Of a stretch of 64,000 bases of DNA, positions 1-8,103 are shown piece by piece. The stretch covers positions 1-64,000 of the forward strand of contig JALSQX010000067.1 in NCBI GenBank assembly GCA_026985075.1, in the 5' to 3' direction. The notes below the pieces were generated by a model. That model ran no database searches and was not told where the DNA came from. It was given only the letters and a program-made list of their open reading frames with translations. The stretch's first letter is position 1; every line of letters begins with the position of its first letter. Source of the DNA: Blastocatellia bacterium (lineage in GTDB: Bacteria > Acidobacteriota > Blastocatellia > HR10 > J050). The position numbers and the translations under genes were made by a program.

Positions 1-663
1 CTGGAGCGCGTCGAAGAGCGATTGGAGCGGGCCGAAGAGCGACTGGAGCGCGTCGAAGAGCAGATTCGCGAGTTGGTGGAGGTCGCCCGACGCCACGAAG
101 AACGATTGGCCGGCGTCGAAGAGCGACTGGAGCGCGTCGAGGAGCAGATTCGCGAGTTGGTGGAGGTCGCCCGACGCCACGAAGAACGGCTGGAGCGGTT
201 GGAGCTCGTCAGCGAGCGGCTGGTAGATCGAGTTGGTCTGCTGTACGGGCGGGAGCTGCAACGGAGATATGAACAAAGACCGGGAGCTTACATGGGCCGC
301 TGGTTGTGGCCGGTCAACGCGGTGGCGCCGGAGAGTTTGCGGGAAGAGTTAGAAGCGCGATTGAGCGAGTCTGAAGTTGAAGAACTGATGCGCGTGGACG
401 TGTTGCTGCGGGGACAAATGCGCCGGCGACCGGATCAGCCGGAAGTTTGGATTGTTATGGAAGTTTCAGCCGTAATCGATCGAACTGATGTTGAACGGGC
501 GCGCCACCGCGCCGCATTATTACAGCGGGCCGGTTATCGAGCCATCGCCGCTGTCGCCGGAGAGCGCTTAACCGAAGGGGCCGAACGGCGAATTGGGGAG
601 GCACCCATCATCGTTCTACTCGATGGGCGCGTTCAAGGATGGGAGCGAGTGCCGGAAACTTAG
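1..663 (+). CDS. Coiled-coil protein with C-terminal nuclease-like domain (5' truncated by window)
   Basis: The reading frame is open from base 1, so the true start lies outside the window; a TTG at 22 is the first start-like codon inside. The first ~70 residues are a charged coiled coil built from two near-identical 28-residue units (LERVEEQIRELVEVARRHEE), seen in DNA as an 84-bp tandem repeat. The remainder (PEVWIVMEVSAVIDRTDVERARHRAALLQRAGYRAIAAVAG) resembles the coiled-coil plus PD-(D/E)XK-like proteins (DUF3782-type) found in many free-living bacteria: a conserved E in a beta strand, followed by an R-x-A-x-L-L-Q helix. Family placement is from pattern memory; function is unknown. It stands alone, 65 bases before gmd. 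Confidence 0.6.
   Translation: MERVEERLERAEERLERVEEQIRELVEVARRHEERLAGVEERLERVEEQIRELVEVARRHEERLERLELVSERLVDRVGLLYGRELQRRYEQRPGAYMGRWLWPVNAVAPESLREELEARLSESEVEELMRVDVLLRGQMRRRPDQPEVWIVMEVSAVIDRTDVERARHRAALLQRAGYRAIAAVAGERLTEGAERRIGEAPIIVLLDGRVQGWERVPET
22..210 (+). repeat. 84-bp in-frame tandem repeat coding for coiled coil
   Basis: The segment starting at 34 recurs at 118 (period 84 bases, 28 codons) with only a few changes. It keeps the reading frame and duplicates a heptad-rich helix. Such repeats can expand or contract without breaking the protein. Confidence 0.8.
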
Positions 664-728
664 CATAGGTGGTGGCGCATGAAGACGCATCGGCTCACGA
701 CAAACTTCGAACAGAGGAGCGAAACGGT

Positions 729-1820
729 ATGAAGCGGGCATTGATCACCGGCATCACCGGTCAGGATGGATCGTACCTGGCCGAACTCCTCCTCTCCAAA
801 GGCTATGAGGTGCATGGGCTCATTCGCCGGGCGAGCACGTTCAATACCGGTCGCATCGATCACATCTATCAAGATCCGCACGAACCGGGAGCGCGGCTCT
901 TCCTCCATTACGGCGATCTGGGGAGCACCGAATGGTTGACGCACCTCATCTACGAGCTGGAGCCCGATGAGGTTTACCATCTGGCGGCGCAGAGTCACGT
1001 CAAAGTGAGCTTCGAGATGCCCGAGTACACCGGCGACATCACCGGATTAGGGACTAGCCGCATTCTGGAGGCGCTGCGGCGCAGTGGGAGTCGCGCGCGC
1101 TTCTATCAGGCATCGAGTTCAGAGATGTTCGGTTCGGCGCCGCCGCCTCAGGATGAGACCACGCCGTTTCGCCCGCGTAGTCCCTATGCGGCGGCGAAAG
1201 TGTACGCGTACTGGATGACGCGGATTTACCGCGAAGGCTATGGATTGTTCGCCTGTAACGGGATCTTGTTCAATCATGAGGGGCCGCGGCGGGGCGAGAC
1301 GTTCGTCACCCGGAAGATCACCCGGGGGGTGGCGCTCATCCTCACCGACAAGCAGCCGAAACTCTACCTGGGGAATCTCGAGGCGCGACGCGATTGGGGA
1401 TACGCGCCCGAGTATGTGGAAGTGATGTGGCGCATTCTGCAGCAAGACGAGCCCGATGATTACGTGCTCGGCACCGGCGAGGCGCACACCGTCAAGGAGT
1501 TCGTGGAAGAAGCCTTCTCCTATGTGGGACTGGACTGGCGCGAGTACGTGGAGATCGATCGGCGATATTTTCGACCTCTGGAGGTGGATCATCTGGTGGC
1601 CAATCCGGCCAAGGCGCGCGAGAAATTGCATTGGGTGCCGAAAGTGGGATTCCGGGAATTGGTGCGCATCATGGTGGACGCCGATTTGGAGGCGATGGGA
1701 TTGACGGCGCCGGGTGAGGGCCGGCGCATTCTGGAAGAGAAATTCGGGCATTGGCATCATTGGCAGAACTCGGTGACCAGAGCCATCGAAGCCACAGATG
1801 GTCGCGCCACCGATGGGTGA
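729..1820 (+). CDS. gmd: GDP-mannose 4,6-dehydratase
   Basis: Converts GDP-D-mannose to GDP-4-keto-6-deoxy-D-mannose, the entry to GDP-fucose, GDP-rhamnose and related sugars for surface polysaccharide. The 363-residue protein opens with the Rossmann motif [14 protein letters not shown], has the SSSEMFG catalytic serine segment and the [12 protein letters not shown] Tyr-x3-Lys pair of extended SDRs. The length matches the family (~340-370). The ATG at 729 is chosen because AGAGGAGC lies just upstream and the protein then begins directly with the nucleotide-binding strand; an in-frame extension to 669 has no homology. No GDP-fucose synthase or reductase follows, so the end sugar is not determined here. 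Confidence 0.95.
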   Translation: MKRALITGITGQDGSYLAELLLSKGYEVHGLIRRASTFNTGRIDHIYQDPHEPGARLFLHYGDLGSTEWLTHLIYELEPDEVYHLAAQSHVKVSFEMPEYTGDITGLGTSRILEALRRSGSRARFYQASSSEMFGSAPPPQDETTPFRPRSPYAAAKVYAYWMTRIYREGYGLFACNGILFNHEGPRRGETFVTRKITRGVALILTDKQPKLYLGNLEARRDWGYAPEYVEVMWRILQQDEPDDYVLGTGEAHTVKEFVEEAFSYVGLDWREYVEIDRRYFRPLEVDHLVANPAKAREKLHWVPKVGFRELVRIMVDADLEAMGLTAPGEGRRILEEKFGHWHHWQNSVTRAIEATDGRATDG

Positions 1821-2769
1821 AGTGACTCCAATTCGGTCACCGAAGAGGGTTGAGGCGTTTTTTTCGAACCCATCGAGAAAATGTCGGGGCACCCCTGATT
1901 CCGCGATCGGTTCCATCGGTGAAGAGTTCATTGGAGGGGCCACATCAGCGGGCAACGTAACGATCCCCGGGGGCGAGCACCGGGGCTTGGATACGGATGA
2001 AATGACCCATATTGGACCGGAGACGGGAGACCGAGGCATCGGGCTTGGTTAGAACCGGCGACCGGAGACGGGGGATCGGGCTTGCCGGACGGGAGATCGA
2101 GGACGGGGGACCGGGCGTATCGGCCTCAGGTCGGTTCCAGCACACGGATGGACGCAAATCTTCAAGAAGCCCTGCGGCTGGTCGGCGGGGAGGGGTCGGG
2201 TTAACCGCTCGTCACGGGACGTTCGCCACTCTCTCGAGGAAACCCCGCGGCTCGTCGGCGGGGAGGCGTCAGGTGGCAGCTCATAGCGGGGAAGTAACGA
2301 TCCCCGGAGACCAGCTCCGGGGCTTTCAAACAATGGGGGGCAGCAGGGACTAGCTGATCAGATCAGCGGACCCCGGAGACCAGCTCCGGGGCTTGGCGTG
2401 AGGATGAACGCACTCAATGAGGAGGTCCCGACGCCGCCACTCTGGCCTCCAGCACCGGGGCTTGGCGTCAGAAGCCCTGCGGCTGGTCGGCGGGGAGGGG
2501 TCGGGTTAACCGCTCGTCACGGGACGTTCGCCACTCTCTCGGGGAAGCCCCGCGGCTCGTCAGCGGGGAGGACTCACATTGTCAGCTAGTGAGAGGGTCC
2601 CTCTCCCCTCACCTCGAGAAACCCCGTGGCTCGCCCGCAGGGAGGTTCACTTGTCGGCTTGTCGGGAGGCTCATCCCCCAATCGAAGAGCACCGCTCTCC
2701 CAATCACCGAGCGACCCCATTATGGCTCGACGCAGAGGAACTCGCCTATCAGACAGCGTCGCCGATCGA
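1821..2769. repeat. Gene-free region with palindromic repeat units (array 1)
   Basis: No credible gene. The stretch holds GC-rich hairpins of two families. Family A (CCCCGGAG-5 nt-CTCCGGGG followed by CTT) is at 2302-2322 and 2371-2391, with a diverged copy at 1965-1985. Together 2296-2397 form a two-hairpin unit that recurs in the arrays at 7.4 and 9.6 kb. Family B (CCCCGC-9 nt-GCGGGG) is at 2243-2263 and near 2548. A ~95-bp segment from 2166 recurs from 2471 with few changes. Bases 2015-2150 carry degenerate GGAGACGGGGGATCGGGCTT-like copies that match, in reverse, the repeat at 7.9 kb. Open frames here are repeat artefacts. Confidence 0.8.
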
Positions 2770-3330
2770 TCACGGCTCATACACGAAATCGTGATCGGCC
2801 TGGTCGAGCAGGGGGAGTTGAGCATCTTTGGGAGAAAGAATGGGGTCATCGATCGGCCAGTGAATGCCGATCTGAGGATCATTCCAGCGTATCCCACGGT
2901 CCAGCTCGGGAGCATATTCCTCGGTCACCTTATAGAACACGTCGGCCGATTCGCTCAACACGCAGTAACCGTGAGCGAACCCCGGCGGAATGTACAGCAT
3001 CCGCCCATTCTCCGAAGAGAGAACGACGCTCACCGGCCGACCATAGGTGGGCGATCCTCGCCGAATATCGACGGCCACGTCGAAGATCTCGCCGCTCAGC
3101 ACCATGATCAATTTGCCCTGCGCCCGCGGCCGCTTCTGATAATGCAATCCGCGAAGCACGCCACGCAAAGAGTGGGCACAATTATCCTGGACGAAGGTCA
3201 CCGAAATTCCCTGAGCGGCGAACGCCGAGCGTTTGTACGCCTCCATGAAATATCCGCGACGATCATGGAATCGCTGCGGTTCGATGAGGATGAGATCGGG
3301 AATCTCCAGTCGCTGAAATCGAAAGGCCAT
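2770..3330 (-). CDS. rfbC: dTDP-4-dehydrorhamnose 3,5-epimerase
   Basis: RmlC-type cupin that epimerises dTDP-4-keto-6-deoxyglucose at C3 and C5 on the way to dTDP-L-rhamnose. Diagnostic segments: RGVLRGLHYQ with the catalytic histidine, IFDVAVDIRRGSPTYG, and MLYIPPGFAHGYCVL. The 186-residue length is typical. The ATG at 3330 is preferred over the in-frame TTG at 3336 because GAGAG sits at a suitable distance and the protein then starts MAFRF. It is 24 bases downstream of the ABC-2 permease gene, so probably one operon. The other rhamnose genes (rmlA, B, D) are not in the window. Confidence 0.93.
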   Translation of the reverse strand: MAFRFQRLEIPDLILIEPQRFHDRRGYFMEAYKRSAFAAQGISVTFVQDNCAHSLRGVLRGLHYQKRPRAQGKLIMVLSGEIFDVAVDIRRGSPTYGRPVSVVLSSENGRMLYIPPGFAHGYCVLSESADVFYKVTEEYAPELDRGIRWNDPQIGIHWPIDDPILSPKDAQLPLLDQADHDFVYEP

Positions 3331-3354
3331 GATCAACTCTCGGTGAGAAAGGGA

Positions 3355-4239
3355 TCACACCACGTCGGCGAACGTCTTCTCCATCCGCCGGAAATAGAAC
3401 GCTCCTCCGACGAGCAGCAACAGCGCCATCAGCGAGGAGACGATGATCATCGGCCCGGGAGCCGTCTCGGTGCCCAGGAGCGCCCACCGGAATCCCTCCA
3501 CCACGCCGACCATGGGATTGATCCCATACACCGTGCGCCACGGCTCGGGCAATAAGCTGCTCGGATAGGCGATAGGCGTGGCGAACAACCAGAACTGGGT
3601 GAGAAACGGCACCGTATAGCGCACATCGCGAAACTGGACGTTCAACGCCGAGAGCCAGAGCCCAACGCCCAACGACGTCACCAAGGCCAACAGGAGCAGC
3701 AACGGCAACCAGATCACCTTCCAGGTGGGCATAATGCCGAAATAGAGCATCATCCCCAGCAAGACGATGAACGCCAGACAGAAATCGACCACGCCCGATA
3801 AGACGCTGGAGATGGGCACCACCAGTCGGGGGAAATAGACCTTCTTGATGAGGTTGGAACTGCCCACCAGACTGTTGGACGACTGACTCAATCCGTGAGC
3901 GAAGAAATTCCAGGGGACCAACGCCGCGTAGCTGAAGATGGGATAAGGGACGCCATCGGATGGAATCTTAGCCAGTTTGCCGAAGAACAGACTGAACACC
4001 ACCATGGTGAAAAACGGCTGAATGATGGCCCAAGCGGCGCCGAGCACCGTCTGTTTATAGCGCACTTTCACATCCCGCCAGGTGAGAAAATAGAGCAGCT
4101 CGCGATATTCCCACAGCTCGCGCAACTTGAGTGAGACCCACCCTCGAGAGGGTTCAATGATGATGGTGGGCACTGTAGCCTCGGCCTCTGCCGAGGGCGC
4201 GGTTTCCGATCGGCGATCGAGCGTCTTGGCCGTTTCCAT
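3355..4239 (-). CDS. ABC-2 type polysaccharide export permease (Wzm-like)
   Basis: Inner-membrane permease of the O-antigen/capsule ABC exporter class: an N-terminal amphipathic region (ELWEYRELLYFLTWRDVKVRYKQT), six membrane segments, and the family-typical FSLFFGKLAKIPSDGVPYPIFSYAALVPWNFF and NPMVGVVEGFRWALLG segments. The ATG at 4239 is chosen because GGAGGAG lies 8-9 bases upstream; a longer in-frame start at 4362 falls within repeats. The 294-residue length fits. The partner ATPase (Wzt), normally adjacent, is absent from this window. That is odd and suggests a split locus or gene loss. Confidence 0.9.
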   Translation of the reverse strand: METAKTLDRRSETAPSAEAEATVPTIIIEPSRGWVSLKLRELWEYRELLYFLTWRDVKVRYKQTVLGAAWAIIQPFFTMVVFSLFFGKLAKIPSDGVPYPIFSYAALVPWNFFAHGLSQSSNSLVGSSNLIKKVYFPRLVVPISSVLSGVVDFCLAFIVLLGMMLYFGIMPTWKVIWLPLLLLLALVTSLGVGLWLSALNVQFRDVRYTVPFLTQFWLFATPIAYPSSLLPEPWRTVYGINPMVGVVEGFRWALLGTETAPGPMIIVSSLMALLLLVGGAFYFRRMEKTFADVV

Positions 4240-4604
4240 GCGTTTTCTCCTCCGAAAATGGACGACGGGCGACCGATGACGGACGACCGACGTTCTCTTT
4301 TCATTCCCTCCGCGTGGCTGGCAAGGCCATGAGGGATTCCCTCGAGAGTAAGGGTGGCGCAAGCTGCCCGCTTGCGCTACGCGTTTTCATCCCTTCGATG
4401 TGGCCCCCGTGCACCATGAGTGGCTCCTTCGAAAATCACCGCAGAGGCGAGAGAGAACGCGAAGATCCTCCAACAGGCTCTTTTCCTCCTCTCGATGTGG
4501 CTCGGGTGCGCCATGAACGACTCCCTCGAGAACGTAGTGCGAGCGGTCAGCTCGCCCGTCTTCTTCATCCTCTGCCCTGCGGCCCATGTGGTCATGGCTG
4601 ACTC
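4240..4604 (-). repeat. Four degenerate tandem copies of a translation-start-like segment
   Basis: Four related ~50-base segments begin near 4301, 4387, 4484 and 4565 (spacings 86, 97, 81). Read on the minus strand, each has a GGAG-type ribosome site, an ATG, and then a short frame such as MAHPSHIERRKR, MVHGGHIEGMKTR or MTTWAAGQRMKKT. The linker includes a hairpin (GGCGCAAGC/GCTTGCGC around 4357-4377). A 72-codon frame, 4377-4595, could be translated (ATG after GGAG, a hydrophobic stretch ACWRIFAFSLASAVIF) but has no recognisable homologue. No conventional gene is supported. Confidence 0.55.
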
Positions 4605-5930
4605 CTATGAACCTCCTCGGCCGCCATTCGCCAGCGGGCCGGCCTCCAGCGGTCGCAGGCGAAAGGAATCGAACCAGACGCGCCCCTCGATATAATCATA
4701 AAGCTCGCCGACCGGCCGGCGCACGATTTGCAGTCGCACCAGGCGCGTCTCCGGGGGCGTCTGGAAGACGATCACTTCTGGCGTCCACCGGCGCTGAGGG
4801 CCGAGCGGCCGAGACTGCACGGTGAATCGTCGGGGCGCTTCCAGGTCGCTGAGGATGACCGAGAGACCGGTCACTTCGGGGAGATCGCTCCCCTTGTAGA
4901 AGAATTCCAGGCGATACCACCGGGAGGGTTCAACCCAGAGGATGTGACTCACTCCTTCGAACCGGACCCATTCGTGCCGGGTGAATTCCAGCAGCAGCGA
5001 ACGCCTCCCCCGGTGGTGCTCCAGAACGTCCAGTCGCGCGCGAACCGCCGCCGAACTGCGAATCGTCCAACCGAATCCATTGGCCGAGGGCTCCAACTCG
5101 AAGTCGCCATTCCAGAACGCCAGATCGTCGGCAGAGACATCCCCTTGCTCTTCCCGCACCAGTTCCCGCCAGAGGCGATGCGCCAACGCCCAATCGCCTT
5201 CTCTTTGAAGTGCGGCGATCAATGCCCGTCCCGTCGTCGCTTTGGCCGTCGAACCGGGCGTCATCCGGTGCCACACGTCGGTGGCCGCCAGGTACTGTTT
5301 GCGCCCCATCAAACAGCGACAGAGTCGATCGCGCGCTTCGTCCGACTGGATCTCCTGACCGAAGCGAACCAGAGCCGTCGCATCGCCGCCGGTCGTCTCC
5401 CAGATGAACTGACAGATACTGCCCATGGCGCCGGGAAAAATCTCCGCCACCTGACGAAACTCCTGGAAGGCGCGCTCGGCGAATCCCCGTCGGAGGAGAA
5501 AATTGGCGTACATCCAGTGAGGATAAAAGTGATGCGGCGCTAATGCGATACTCGTCCGGTAGGCGCGCTCGGCGCGGTCCAGGTCGCCTTGTTGCTCATA
5601 GGCGCGCGCCAGCGTCCACCAGGCTCGGGCCTGGAAGGGCTCCAGTTGCACGGCGCGTTCCAGATGACGCCGCGCCGCCACCGGATCATAGAGAAACGGA
5701 TCGTAGAGCCGGTAGAGACCCAGTCGAATATGCGTCGCCGCGCGATGCGGGTTCAATTTCAATACGGCGCGAAGCCGCTCAATGTCATTGACGGCATAGG
5801 CCAGGTGGGTGATGCGCACCCGGCGGACGATCTGGTGAAAGCCACCAATGAGGAGAAGGCCCATCAGCACCAGGAGTGCGCCGCGCTTCCAGGGAGCCTC
5901 CAGATTGATGACCACCTCTCCGTCTCTCAT
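4605..5930 (-). CDS. Membrane-anchored TPR protein with C-terminal beta-sandwich-like domain
   Basis: The 441-residue protein has a single N-terminal membrane segment (residues ~18-33, GALLVLMGLLLIGGFH). Several tetratricopeptide-like helical pairs follow (ARRHLERAVQLEPFQARAWWTLARAYEQQGDLDRAERAYRTSIALAPHH). The last ~170 residues look like an all-beta, carbohydrate-binding-like fold (NGDFELEPSANGFGWTIR and WYRLEFFYKGSDL are typical of galactose-binding sandwiches). It overlaps the Wza-like gene by 4 bases (ATGA), so the two are translationally coupled. A role in assembling or exporting surface polysaccharide is inferred from context. The exact family is not recognised. Confidence 0.75.
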   Translation of the reverse strand: MRDGEVVINLEAPWKRGALLVLMGLLLIGGFHQIVRRVRITHLAYAVNDIERLRAVLKLNPHRAATHIRLGLYRLYDPFLYDPVAARRHLERAVQLEPFQARAWWTLARAYEQQGDLDRAERAYRTSIALAPHHFYPHWMYANFLLRRGFAERAFQEFRQVAEIFPGAMGSICQFIWETTGGDATALVRFGQEIQSDEARDRLCRCLMGRKQYLAATDVWHRMTPGSTAKATTGRALIAALQREGDWALAHRLWRELVREEQGDVSADDLAFWNGDFELEPSANGFGWTIRSSAAVRARLDVLEHHRGRRSLLLEFTRHEWVRFEGVSHILWVEPSRWYRLEFFYKGSDLPEVTGLSVILSDLEAPRRFTVQSRPLGPQRRWTPEVIVFQTPPETRLVRLQIVRRPVGELYDYIEGRVWFDSFRLRPLEAGPLANGGRGGS

Positions 5931-6931
5931 CGTCGTATGCGGATGATGAACAGCGGGAGCAAAGCCGCCTGAACGGCGAAGGCGTTGAGGACGGCCAGAC
6001 CGACATTCTTCATCGTCGAGGAAGGAACGAAGACGACATCGTTGGGTTGCAGCTTGATATCCTTACTGGGATCTTTTTGAATCTTGCCCAGGTCTACGGT
6101 GAGCTCGGTGAGTTCGGTTTTGCCCGGTTCCTGTCGCACGATGGTCACTTTGCTCTTCTTGGCTTGCGGCTTGGTGCCCCCGGCCAAAGTGATCGCCTGG
6201 GTGAGCGTGAGTTCGCCGCGAAGCTCGAAGGCATCGGGTTTATTGACGCTCCCGCCGACGAACACTTTATCGACTTCGGCGACAGTGACGACGTCGCCGG
6301 GATAGATGCGCTTGTTCAACTCCACATGTCCTTGCATCATCTGGCGGAGGTCAACGATCTCCATCACCGAACTCAGTTTGACCTCCTCTTCCGGCGTCTG
6401 ATCGGTCGACCAGACGCTGGCGCGGAGGATGTAGGCCACGTTGCCCGCGCGCTCGCTCAATCCGCCAGCCGCAGCGATGAGATTGAGGAGCCGCGTCTCG
6501 GCTTTCACTGGGACGGCTTTGGGGCTTTGCACGGCACCCAGGATGTAGGCGACTTCCTGGCGGCCTTCCTTCACCTGAACGGAGACGCGCGGATGACGCA
6601 GCAGCGTCTGAAGCTTCTCCTCCAGCAGATCGGCGAGTTCCCATTCAGTATACCCGGCCGCTTTGATGGGCTCATCCATGAACAGTAATCGAATATACCC
6701 GGTGGCCGAGACGCGCACATCGCCGCTCAGGTCCGGCTGTTGAAAGACGCGGATGGAGAGCACATCTCCCGGCCCGATGATATATTCGCCCGGTGGAGCG
6801 ATCTCCGATCGGCTCGTCTCCTGCTGATCCGTGCCCTGTTGCGCCGCCCACGCGGGAACGGTCACCGTGGCCTGAAATCCGAAGAGGGACAATAATGCCA
6901 GACTGAGCCATCGCTGCTTGTTTCGGTTCAT
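5927..6931 (-). CDS. Wza-type polysaccharide export protein (Poly_export + SLBB)
   Basis: Periplasmic/outer-membrane exporter of the OPX family. A signal peptide (residues 1-30, ending VPAWA) is followed by the Poly_export signature GEYIIGPGDVLSIRVFQQPDLS with VSATGYIRLLF, then two SLBB-like modules (VAYILGAVQSPKAVPV...LLNLIAAAGGL and VFVGGSVNKPDAFEL...LTQAITLAGG). The C-terminus is hydrophobic (LAVLNAFAVQAALLPLFII). No lipobox cysteine is visible at the cleavage site. The ATG at 6931 is chosen over a GTG three bases upstream because AGGAGG is then 6 bases away. It is the first gene of a minus-strand operon with the TPR protein and likely the Wzm-like permease. Confidence 0.92.
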   Translation of the reverse strand: MNRNKQRWLSLALLSLFGFQATVTVPAWAAQQGTDQQETSRSEIAPPGEYIIGPGDVLSIRVFQQPDLSGDVRVSATGYIRLLFMDEPIKAAGYTEWELADLLEEKLQTLLRHPRVSVQVKEGRQEVAYILGAVQSPKAVPVKAETRLLNLIAAAGGLSERAGNVAYILRASVWSTDQTPEEEVKLSSVMEIVDLRQMMQGHVELNKRIYPGDVVTVAEVDKVFVGGSVNKPDAFELRGELTLTQAITLAGGTKPQAKKSKVTIVRQEPGKTELTELTVDLGKIQKDPSKDIKLQPNDVVFVPSSTMKNVGLAVLNAFAVQAALLPLFIIRIRR

Positions 6932-7403
6932 CACCTACCTCCTGGTCATCGGCTTATCAGGGTGCTAAAGATAAATCAAGCAATCGAGCAAAGCAACCGT
7001 CAGGCGTTGAGAAATGGCCCACAGATGGGCACGGCAAAAAGCGGGATCGACATAGCTGGGAACCGACCGGAGACCGAAGACTGGAGACCGGGTCTCCCGC
7101 CCGGCAAGGTCGAGAGCCATGTCATTCCATCCGTGTCTAGGCCCCGGACACTAGCTGGCAAGTGACGCCTCCCCGCAGACGAGCTGCGGGGCTTCTCGGG
7201 GAGGAGAGATGAGCCGCCTCACTAGCCGACAAGTGACCCCTCCCCGCCGACGAGCTGCGGGGCTTCTAAGGGGAGGAGTAAGCCGCCTCACTAGCCGACA
7301 AGTGACCCCTCCCCGCAGACGAGCTGCGGGGCTTCTCGGGATGGGGGCGGGTCTCGCCTGACGAGCTGTCACCTGAGGTCTCCCCACCAACGAGCTGCGG
7401 GGC

Positions 7404-7772
7404 TTCCCAAGCCCCGGAGCTGGCCTCCGGGGTCCCTGACTTGCCCGCTAGTCCATGCGCCATTCACTCCACTCCCGAAAGCCCCGGAGCTGGCCTCCGG
7501 GGATCGTTACATGACCGCTACTCAAGCCCTCACCTGACGCCTCCCCACCGACGAGCTGCGGGGTTTCCTTGGGAGAGTGGCGAACGTCCCGTGACTAGCG
7601 GCTAACGCGAGTCCTCCCCGCCGACGAGCCGCGGGGGTTCCCAAGCCCCGGAGCTGGCCTCCGGGGTCCCTGACTTGCCCGCTAGTCCATGCGCCATTCA
7701 CTCCACTCCCGAAAGCCCCGGAGCTGGCCTCCGGGGATCGTTACATGACCGCTACTCAAGCCCTCACCTGAC
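7404..7772. repeat. 135-bp perfect direct repeat (offset 234)
   Basis: Bases 7404-7538 and 7638-7772 read identically. Each copy contains two family-A hairpins separated by a spacer with GACTTGCCCGCTAGT. This is the reverse complement of the unit seen in array 3. Confidence 0.9.
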
Positions 7773-7888
7773 CCCTCCCCGCCGACGAGCTGCGGGGCTT
7801 CTAAGGGGAGGAGTAAGCCGCCTCACTAGCCGACAAGTGACCCCTCCCCGCCGACGAGCTGCGGGGCTTCTCCAAGATCGGTGTCCAT

Positions 7889-8008
7889 CCGTGTGCTGGG
7901 AACCGACCGAAGCCCGGTCCCCCGTCTCCAGTCCCCGGTCCGGCCAACCCGTGTGCTGGGAACCGACCGAAGCCCGGTCCCCCGTCTCCGGCCCCCGGTT
8001 CGAATTCA
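7889..8008. repeat. 60-bp tandem duplication
   Basis: Two head-to-tail 60-bp units start at 7889 and 7949. They are identical over GTGTGCTGGGAACCGACCGA and the following CCCGGTCCCCCGTCTCC, then diverge slightly. Related degenerate copies lie near 7040-7110 and, inverted, near 2060-2155. Confidence 0.85.
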
Positions 8009-8103
8009 CACAGCCAACAGCGAGATCACCACCGATTCTTCCTTGATCTGTGAAAATCCCGCCGTTTCGGCGCCAATCTGTGGACTATTACCGTTCCCGC
8101 TGT

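Larger units (their letters stand above)
6932..8103. repeat. Gene-free region with dense palindromic repeats (array 2)
   Basis: About 1.17 kb without a gene. Family B hairpins (CCCCGC-9 nt-GCGGGG, followed by CTTC) occur at about 7171-7191, 7243-7263, 7312-7332, 7543-7563, 7777-7797 and 7848-7868. They are joined by linkers sharing CTAGC-CGACAAGTGAC with ~70-base spacing. Family A hairpins in the reverse orientation occur at 7412-7432, 7482-7502, 7646-7666 and 7716-7736. Segment 7404-7538 is repeated exactly at 7638-7772. A 60-bp tandem pair closes the array at 7889-8008. All open frames here track the repeats. Confidence 0.85.

Noticed and set aside
1119-2039. 306-codon minus-strand frame opposite gmd
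   Set aside because: It mirrors the gmd coding sequence in the antisense frame; its translation is low-complexity with no domain, while gmd is unambiguous.
1960-2600. Repeat arrays considered as CRISPR arrays
   Set aside because: Spacers are not unique (whole unit-plus-spacer blocks are duplicated), units change orientation, and no cas genes are nearby.
7990-8010. GGTTCGAATTC resembling a tRNA T-loop
   Set aside because: The flanking bases cannot form a T-stem and no anticodon arm or acceptor stem is present; it is part of the 60-bp repeat.
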